Origin: Candidatus Methanosphaera massiliense
GTDB lineage: Archaea > Methanobacteriota > Methanobacteria > Methanobacteriales > Methanobacteriaceae
DNA length: 64,000 bases
Direction: 5' to 3'
Assembly (NCBI RefSeq): GCF_028890305.1
Contig: NZ_JARBXM010000001.1
Coordinates: 1,034,501-1,098,500, forward strand
Part shown: piece by piece, positions 58,453 to 64,000 of the stretch
Position numbering within the stretch: position 1 is the first letter of the stretch
How the letters are laid out: the number at the start of each line of letters is the position of its first letter
Position numbers and translations under genes: made by a program
The notes under the pieces: model-generated
What the model was told of the DNA's origin: nothing
What the model saw: the letters and a program-made list of their open reading frames with translations, nothing else
Databases searched by the model: none

Positions 58453-59007
58453 CTAGTTACCTTCAAAATCTTTCAATGTCTTTTTAATTCTGTTTTCCCA
58501 GGATTTTTCTTCCATATCTTTAACAGTAGAATCCAGGTTACTTGAAACATTAGAAATAGAACTATTCAATGCATTAATCTTATTATCCATAATATCTAAT
58601 TCTAATTTCATGAATCCTTTTTCAATGTCCTTATATATTTGAGAATTATCCTCATTAATCATTTCAACATCTGACTGCTCATTAAGCATATCCATTAATC
58701 TTAAAAATACATGCTCCTGATGTTGTTTCTCATACTCCTTTATATCTGCACCACTATAGATCTTGTCTAATAACATCTTTATAACATTAATAAAATCCTG
58801 TCTATCAGAGTGGTCGTTAACATTATTTGGAAGAATATCTGTTTTAAGTAAAAATACAGAATCAACTTCTTCATTATTTTTTAAAACTAAGGAGTATCCC
58901 TTCTGTTGAATATAAACTAGAGCAATAGATTTATTATCATATATATCAAGTTCTACTTTACTAAATTCTTTTGGGATTGATAAATAATCCAAATTACGTA
59001 CTAGCAT
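58453..59007 (-). CDS. Coiled-coil protein (184 aa), hypothetical
   Basis: The N-terminal 90 residues look globular (LDYLSIPKEFSKVELDIYDN, YSLVLKNNEEVDSVFLLKT). The C-terminal half is a long helix with coiled-coil character (IYKDIEKGFMKLELDIMDNK, INALNSSISNVSSNL). No family was recognised. AGAG lies 9 nt before ATG 59007; ATG 59016 is nearer than optimal. It is the first gene of the three-gene zinc-ribbon operon. Confidence 0.7.
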   Translation of the reverse strand: MLVRNLDYLSIPKEFSKVELDIYDNKSIALVYIQQKGYSLVLKNNEEVDSVFLLKTDILPNNVNDHSDRQDFINVIKMLLDKIYSGADIKEYEKQHQEHVFLRLMDMLNEQSDVEMINEDNSQIYKDIEKGFMKLELDIMDNKINALNSSISNVSSNLDSTVKDMEEKSWENRIKKTLKDFEGN

Positions 59008-59016
59008 TTTTATCAT

Positions 59017-59496
59017 CTCTTTAACATAAACTTATAAAATTACTGCTGTTATGATTAAAATAATGATTTTAATTTAATCTTTTTAAAATCAAAAACATTT
59101 TACTAAGAATCATACATTTGTAGCTTCTATTTTTATTTTTATTACACACAAGATATAAACATTACCCTAAACATGCTAATATCCACCATATAATTACAGA
59201 ATAGTCAAAAATAAAATCCTCAAACAAAAAACAAGAAAGATAACCTTAACATAAGTTCTTTACCAGCACATCCAAAAATAACGGATTAAAATTTAGAAAA
59301 TCATTAAGAAAAATAAAATTCCTTTCACAAATTAATAAAGATATTTACAAGATCAATTATAACCAGCAGGATATATCCCTCCTAGAAAAAGAAATCGATG
59401 TACAATACCTACAAGAATTCAAGAATGAATGGTATATTAATTAAAAAATATAAATACTTAATTAGATTAATTAAAAAATTTTAAGGAGTATGCATT
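59017..59496. other. 480-nt intergenic region with a probable gene remnant
   Basis: AT-rich. The left half (to about 59240) should hold the promoter of the minus-strand operon. The right half contains an open stretch without a start codon, 59250-59444 on the plus strand, listed separately. The end holds the Shine-Dalgarno AAGGAG of the 59497 gene. Confidence 0.5.
59250..59444 (+). pseudogene. Possible 64-codon gene remnant without a start codon
   Basis: Open from just after TAA 59247 to TAA 59442. The translation looks protein-like: NNGLKFRKSLRKIKFLSQIN, followed by DISLLEKEIDVQYLQEFKNE and ending WYIN. It has mixed charged and hydrophobic residues and a non-random codon look, but there is no ATG, GTG or TTG and no Shine-Dalgarno. 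It could be the decayed 3' end of a lost gene. No family was recognised. Confidence 0.3.
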
Positions 59497-60144
59497 ATGG
59501 CAGATGAGGAAAAACGGTTGGTTTCATATACTGAAATTAACTATGTTGATTTATATGAAACAAGAGCAGTAAGACATGGTACTGGAGTGAGTTATGGTAA
59601 AAAAGGTGCAAGAGTTTATGGAGGAAGAAGTAACTCCACTCAGGAATGGACTAATTTAGGACGAGGTACTTTAACTTTATCAGGAAATAAAGTATTTTTT
59701 GTAGGTGGGGGACAATCAAGAACAATACAGATTAATAAAATAAATCAAATACTCACAGATCCTAATAATTCAGTAATAGAAATTAGTGTAAGTAATCGTC
59801 AAAAAAGTATGAGATTTGCTTTTCCTGGAAGAACACCTAAAGATGCAGAGAACGTTGCAAATGCAATTTTATCAGGACAAACCTCTGTAGTTATTACAGA
59901 ACTTACAAAAGCACCAAGTGGTTGTTATATTGCAACGTTTGTTTATGGGGATTATAATGCAAAACAAGTTTTATTTCTAAGAGATTACAGAGATAACGTA
60001 TTATTACATAACACATTAGGTAAAATATTTGTAGATTTTTATTATAAAATAAGTCCCTTTTTAGTAAAACACTTTGGAAACAATATATTTAGAACCACTT
60101 CAAAAATTATATTAGATAAAATAATTAAAAGATTACAAAAATAA
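59497..60144 (+). CDS. PH-like plus CFI-box-type protein (215 aa)
   Basis: The N-terminal part (about 1-130) is a small beta-rich PH-like domain (RGTLTLSGNKVFFVGGGQSR, IQINKINQILTD, MRFAFPGRTPKDAENVANAI). The C-terminal 80 residues begin SGCYIATFVYGDYNAKQVLF, then LRDYRDNVLLHNTLGKIFVD and YYKISPFLVKHFG. This matches the CFI/CYIA-box domain found at the C-termini of many archaeal and bacterial proteins. The conserved Cys (about 143) and the following hydrophobic helix suggest a lipidation or membrane-association site, though that is inference. AAGGAG lies upstream of the ATG. The function is unknown. Confidence 0.75.
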   Translation: MADEEKRLVSYTEINYVDLYETRAVRHGTGVSYGKKGARVYGGRSNSTQEWTNLGRGTLTLSGNKVFFVGGGQSRTIQINKINQILTDPNNSVIEISVSNRQKSMRFAFPGRTPKDAENVANAILSGQTSVVITELTKAPSGCYIATFVYGDYNAKQVLFLRDYRDNVLLHNTLGKIFVDFYYKISPFLVKHFGNNIFRTTSKIILDKIIKRLQK

Positions 60145-60455
60145 ATGATTTCAGTTACTTATGCAGATAAGTTCTTTCAATACATTTCCTTTTTTTAAAA
60201 GTATACCTATAGTATATAATTAATATAATCTATTTATTCAAGATTAACATATTATAAATTAATTATAATCAATTCATGTTTTAACATTATTTTTTATCCT
60301 ATCAATAATTAGTGAAGGTAAGTTATTTAGAAAAAATATAATTAAAAATTAACATTAAATTTATCTATTTAACTAATATAATCAAGAATATAATAAGTTA
60401 AAAAATAAATAAGAATAATAAATATTATCTCTATTCTGTGTTATTAGGATATATC
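60145..60455. other. 311-nt intergenic region
   Basis: Very AT-rich sequence between converging genes. No ORF, RNA gene or convincing repeat was seen; T-runs at about 60185-60200 probably end the 59497 transcript. Confidence 0.5.
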
Positions 60456-60599
60456 CTATTTATTTTTTTGATTATCAGATTTTATAGCAACAAATCTTTC
60501 TTCTAAATAAGAAATAATTTTTTTACTTTTATTTGAATTTTTGTTACAATTGTTTTCTTTATTACTTTTTTTATTTGACTTTGACTTTTCATAAGACAT
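60456..60599 (-). CDS. Small basic Lys/Asn/Ser-rich protein (47 aa)
   Basis: ATG 60599 to TAG 60456. The product starts MSYEKSKSNKKSNKENN, has a Lys/Asn/Ser-rich first half and a helical second half (KIISYLEERFVAIKSD). GAGG sits exactly 8 nt before the ATG, and the ATG lies inside the end of the membrane-protein gene (11-nt overlap), showing translational coupling. No family was recognised. The strong ribosome-binding site makes it a likely real gene missed by length cut-offs. Confidence 0.65.
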   Translation of the reverse strand: MSYEKSKSNKKSNKENNCNKNSNKSKKIISYLEERFVAIKSDNQKNK

Positions 60600-61116
60600 A
60601 TAAATAACCTCTTATAATAAATATGATAAATAATATTAAGAATAGGATACCTATAAGTAATATTTTCATACCTTTTCTTGAATAGTCTATTTTCTGATCC
60701 ATAATTGTTTTATTTTCATTTATTACTTCATCATAGTTTTTAATAATTGTTATAATAACATTATCTATTATTTCATCATTATCTATTACTTTACATAGTC
60801 CTTTTAAATCAGGATATGATGAAAATTTGTTATAACTTAAAGATTTTAAGAATAATATAATCGCTATAAAATAAAATAATAATGAAAGTAAATACAATAA
60901 TATAATAATTTGAATTGATAATTGACTCAGGGAGTTATTAAGATTAATTAAATTCGGAAGGAGTGTACCTTGTATGGAAATCATTACACCTAAGAATGCT
61001 ACAAAAGTTTTATTTTTATTATCTATTAATTCATTTCTTCGTTCTTCTTCAAGATATCTTTCTAATGATAATTTTAATAAAATTTTGTCACGTTCTAATT
61101 CATTTTCATCACAGAT
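60589..61116 (-). CDS. Membrane protein (about 175 aa), apparent ATC/ATT start
   Basis: Starting at ATG 60984 would give 131 aa, but the same frame is open upstream to 61119 and encodes a sensible cytoplasmic N-terminus (LERDKILLKLSLERYLEEER, then RNELIDNKNKTFVAFLGVMI) that runs into the first membrane helix. This Glu/Arg-rich helix followed by a K.(S/T)F...LG helix is common in small membrane proteins. The perfect GGAGG at 61124-61128 is 7 nt from ATC 61116 and 4 nt from ATT 61119, and no ATG, GTG or TTG is in frame there. Three further helices follow (IIILLYLLSLLFYFIAIILF and GMKILLIGILFLILFIIFII). No family was recognised. Confidence 0.65.
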   Translation of the reverse strand: MCDENELERDKILLKLSLERYLEEERRNELIDNKNKTFVAFLGVMISIQGTLLPNLINLNNSLSQLSIQIIILLYLLSLLFYFIAIILFLKSLSYNKFSSYPDLKGLCKVIDNDEIIDNVIITIIKNYDEVINENKTIMDQKIDYSRKGMKILLIGILFLILFIIFIIRGYLYVL

Positions 61117-61123
61117 AATAGTT

Positions 61124-61128
61124 CCTCC
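61124..61128 (-). promoter_or_regulatory. Shine-Dalgarno GGAGG without a canonical start codon
   Basis: AAAGGAGGAACT is the best Shine-Dalgarno in this part of the window. The ATG codons close behind it are out of frame with the membrane protein and reach a stop within a few codons. Confidence 0.6.
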
Positions 61129-61391
61129 TTTATATGTATTTTCAGTTTTTATTAATTAGTTTTTTTTTAGAATTAATTTAATTGATAATAAACCCTCACT
61201 TACTTTTTTTTTATGAATAAAAATATTTATATTGTGACAATTATATTTTAATTACTATAGGGATCATACGTTAATTTATTTAAAGTTTAATCTTTTAATA
61301 TATCTTTATATAATTTGCATTTAAGCCTATTTATTATATAAAATAATTTTTTTTGGTTTTCTACAAAGTTAAAAAAGTAAAGAGGAGTGTT

Positions 61392-64000
61392 TTACAAGTT
61401 ATCTGCCATTAGTTCGCATTGTTGTATTACTGTTTTCATTGCTTCGTCTAATCCTTTTGGTGGGTAGTCATATTGTTTAAGTAGTCTTTTTACTTGTACT
61501 TTCATTTTTGCTCTTGCACTTTTCTTTTTTCTCCAGTCTATTGTTTTTGTTTCGTTTAGTTTTCGTGTTAGTTCGTGTGTCATTTTTATTAGTTCTTCGT
61601 TGTTGTAGAAGTCTTTTATTCCTTCGGGTTTTGTTATTGCATCGTAGAATGCTTGTTCTTCTGTTGTTAGCCCTAGTTTTTCTCCCTCGTTTTGTGCTTG
61701 TTTTATGTCTTTACCCATTTTTATTAGTTCAGTTATTACGTCTTCATTTGTTATGTGACCGTTGATGTAGTTGTTTATTGTGTCGTTGAGTAGTTGTGAG
61801 AACTGTTCTGATTTTACCACGTTTGTTTTTCTGTATATTCTTATTTGATCGTTCAGTATTTTTTCCAGCATTTTTCTTGCCAGGTTTACTTCGGGCATTG
61901 TTGCTATTTTTTCTAAGTATTTTGGGTCGAATAGTGATATTTCTTCTTGGCCCCCTTCGAAGAGGTTTATTATTCCATTACTTTTAATGGAGTGTTTTAG
62001 TAATTGGTTTATTTGGTTGTTTATTTCTTTTAGTGATATTTGTCCTTTTTTGGTTATTTGTGATAGTAGGCTTCGTACTGCTACAAAGTAAGCGGCATCC
62101 ATTCTTTCATCTTCTGTTGCTTTACTTCTGCATAGGCTTAGGGCTTGTTTTAGTTTTAATGATTCTTTGAGGTATATGTCTTCTGCATCTTCTGAATTTT
62201 TGGATTCTATGAAATTCACTCCTCCTTTTATTGCATCTGCTCTTTTTAGGTTACTTTCTCCATAAAAATCTGAGAAATTATAGCCATAAAATAGGTCTTT
62301 ACATATTTCTAATTGTTTCTGGAATTCAGGGTATGCCGTGTTTTCTATGCTTGTATCACCATAGTTTTTCTTATCATTTGCAGTGTAATCTTTCATTGCT
62401 TCTTTCAGTGCATTGGATAATCCTATGTAATCTACTATTAATCCTCCTTCTTTGTCTTTGTATACTCTGTTTACTCTTGCTATTGCCTGCATTAGTGTAT
62501 GTCCTTTCATTGGCTTATATACATACATTGTTGCTAGGGAGGGCACGTCAAATCCAGTTAGCCACATATCCACTACTATTGCTATTTTAAATGGATCATT
62601 GTCATCTTTGAATTTTCTTGCTAATTCTGTTTTATGTTTCTTTGTTCCAATGATTTCATGCCATTCTTCTGGGTCCTTGTTAGATGAAGTCATTATTACA
62701 TTTACTTTTTTCTGCCAATTGGGTCGTATTTCTAGTATTCTTCGGTATATTTTAATTGCTATGTCTCGTGAGTATGCTACTATCATAGCTTTACCTGTTA
62801 ATAGATATTCGCGGTTTTCCTCATAATGTTTCAGGATATCATCAACAAGTGTGTTAATTGTTTCTTTTGAGCCCAGAATTACTTCCATTCTACTTAATTC
62901 TTTTTTACTTTTCTCGATATCTGAATTCTGGGCATTCATAGCCAGTTCATCATACTTATCATCAATTTCATGTAGAATATCATTATCTAATTTAAGATTT
63001 ACAACTCTATCCTCATAGTATATAGGTACGGTTGCCTTATCTTCAACAGACTGAGTCATATCATAGATATCAATGTAATTTCCAAAAATTTCACGAGTAC
63101 TTTTGTCTTTACTAGAAATAGGAGTACCAGTAAAGCCAATATAAGTAGCATTAGGTAAAGCATCACGTAGGCGTCTTGCATCACCTACAATAATCTTACC
63201 AGTACGTGTATCAACTTTTGTTTCAAGGCCATACTGGCTACGGTGAGCCTCATCAGTTATAACAATAACATCGTCTCTGTCAGTTAAGGACTCCTCAGAA
63301 TCATCAAACTTCTGAATAGTAGTAAAAAAGATACCATTAGCTTGTCTATTATTTAACAATTCCTTCAAGTCATCCTTACTCTCAGCCTGCACAGGCTTTT
63401 GTCTTAAAAACTCGGAACAATGAGAAAACTGTGCAAATAACTGGTTATCTAAATCATTACGATCAGTAACAACAACAAAAGTAGGATTACTCATCAACTG
63501 TTCTAACAAGTGAACATAAAAAACCATGGATAAAGACTTACCACTACCCTGTGTATGCCAGAAAACACCTGCCTTATGATTACTCTTAATAGCTTCAAGA
63601 GTACTCATAACAGCTTTACGAACAGCAAAATACTGATGATAAGCCCCTAAAATCTTACTATAAGACTGACCGTCCTTAGAAAATAATAAAAAATTTCTTA
63701 AAATATCAATAAATCTATTCTTTTCAAAGATACCTTCAAAAAATGTATTATAATCAGCAAACTCTGTAGACTCATAACTTCCATCAGTACTCTTCCACTC
63801 CATGAATCTATCCTCGCTAGAAGTTAAAGTACCTGCCTTATTAATTTCCATGTTACTCATAACACAAAAAGCATTATAATAAAATAAACGAGGAATCTTA
63901 TTCATCTGATTTTTAAGTTGAGTATAAGCATCACTAACATCAACTTCTTCCCTAGAAGGAGATTTAAGCTCCATAACAACAAGAGGTAAACCATTAACAA
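61392..64000 (-). CDS. hsdR: Type I restriction enzyme HsdR subunit, 5' part missing
   Basis: Motor and nuclease subunit of a type I restriction-modification complex, at least 868 aa visible; the N-terminus lies beyond the right edge. At the edge the frame reads NGLPLVVMELKSPS, the ExK part of the PD-(D/E)XK nuclease site. Helicase motifs follow: TQGSGKSLSMVFY (Walker A), ITDEAHRSQYG (DEAH), FTGTPIS (motif III), MLTGFDVPSLATMYVYKP-like (WLTGFDVPSL), and QAIARVNRVY (motif VI). The C-terminal domain is long and helical. hsdM and hsdS are not in the window and should lie to the right. No hsdS follows downstream. Phage and plasmid DNA are the usual targets. Confidence 0.95.
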   Translation of the reverse strand, partial: VNGLPLVVMELKSPSREEVDVSDAYTQLKNQMNKIPRLFYYNAFCVMSNMEINKAGTLTSSEDRFMEWKSTDGSYESTEFADYNTFFEGIFEKNRFIDILRNFLLFSKDGQSYSKILGAYHQYFAVRKAVMSTLEAIKSNHKAGVFWHTQGSGKSLSMVFYVHLLEQLMSNPTFVVVTDRNDLDNQLFAQFSHCSEFLRQKPVQAESKDDLKELLNNRQANGIFFTTIQKFDDSEESLTDRDDVIVITDEAHRSQYGLETKVDTRTGKIIVGDARRLRDALPNATYIGFTGTPISSKDKSTREIFGNYIDIYDMTQSVEDKATVPIYYEDRVVNLKLDNDILHEIDDKYDELAMNAQNSDIEKSKKELSRMEVILGSKETINTLVDDILKHYEENREYLLTGKAMIVAYSRDIAIKIYRRILEIRPNWQKKVNVIMTSSNKDPEEWHEIIGTKKHKTELARKFKDDNDPFKIAIVVDMWLTGFDVPSLATMYVYKPMKGHTLMQAIARVNRVYKDKEGGLIVDYIGLSNALKEAMKDYTANDKKNYGDTSIENTAYPEFQKQLEICKDLFYGYNFSDFYGESNLKRADAIKGGVNFIESKNSEDAEDIYLKESLKLKQALSLCRSKATEDERMDAAYFVAVRSLLSQITKKGQISLKEINNQINQLLKHSIKSNGIINLFEGGQEEISLFDPKYLEKIATMPEVNLARKMLEKILNDQIRIYRKTNVVKSEQFSQLLNDTINNYINGHITNEDVITELIKMGKDIKQAQNEGEKLGLTTEEQAFYDAITKPEGIKDFYNNEELIKMTHELTRKLNETKTIDWRKKKSARAKMKVQVKRLLKQYDYPPKGLDEAMKTVIQQCELMADNL

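Overview
The window reads as a very AT-rich euryarchaeal methanogen chromosome of the order Methanobacteriales, most likely the genus Methanosphaera. Four kinds of gene support this. Archaeal information genes are present (RFC small and large subunits, archaeal PheS, RNase Z, and a tRNA-Gln with an A1-U72 acceptor pair). Methanogen-specific genes are present (MfnB for methanofuran, the AtwA/component A2 ATPase for methyl-CoM reductase, CbiZ for corrinoid salvage, and two MtaA-type methylcobamide:CoM methyltransferases). There is a pseudomurein-binding-like repeat, and there are giant Asn/Thr-rich adhesin-like proteins. The genus call is inference; no database was searched.

Layout. 1-18.4 kb is a conserved housekeeping region: nadC (cut by the left edge), rnz, a PH/SHOCT protein, rfcS-rfcL, speB, hemB, a CitG-family gene, pheS, a small coiled-coil gene, mfnB, guaB, an HD phosphohydrolase coupled to a small PMBR-like gene, nadM, tRNA-Gln(CTG), cbiZ, uspA and atwA. 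18.6-43.9 kb is a cluster of four adhesin-like giants (2054, 1842, 2094 and 1772 aa) with a CPBP-type membrane protein between the second and third. Adhesins 2-4 share a promoter/leader module, and adhesins 1-3 share a near-identical C-terminal beta-helix module. 44-50.4 kb is a methyltransferase region: an intact mtaA paralogue, two ribbon-helix-helix-like small genes, a small surface protein and a MacB-type ABC transporter. It ends with a divergent regulator/mtaA pair in which each gene carries one disabling mutation (an in-frame TAG and a -1 frameshift). 50.5-55.3 kb holds small surface and membrane proteins, a nitroreductase and a compact HIRAN-ARPP-1 gene pair. 55.5-64 kb looks like an accessory or defence-like region. 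It holds a DUF4268/PD-(D/E)XK-like protein, a three-gene coiled-coil/zinc-ribbon-PH-SHOCT/zinc-ribbon-membrane operon, a PH plus CFI-box protein, a coupled pair of small genes and a type I restriction HsdR running off the right edge.

Most noteworthy. (1) Three unrelated genes (rnz at 646, a surface protein at 45859, a membrane protein at about 61116) have strong Shine-Dalgarno sequences but no ATG, GTG or TTG. Each has an ATT-ATH codon pair where the start should be, which suggests non-canonical initiation. (2) The regulator and mtaA at 48.3-50.4 kb are both broken while another mtaA stays intact. (3) The adhesin promoter module and the mosaic exchange of adhesin domains suggest a coordinated surface repertoire that recombines. 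(4) The HIRAN-ARPP-1 pair and the zinc-ribbon/PH/SHOCT operon are the best candidates for undescribed systems, but their functions cannot be read from this sequence. Translation starts were set by Shine-Dalgarno position where possible; a spacing of about 8 nt recurs (rnz, hemB, pheS, mfnB, the 45859 gene and the 60599 gene).
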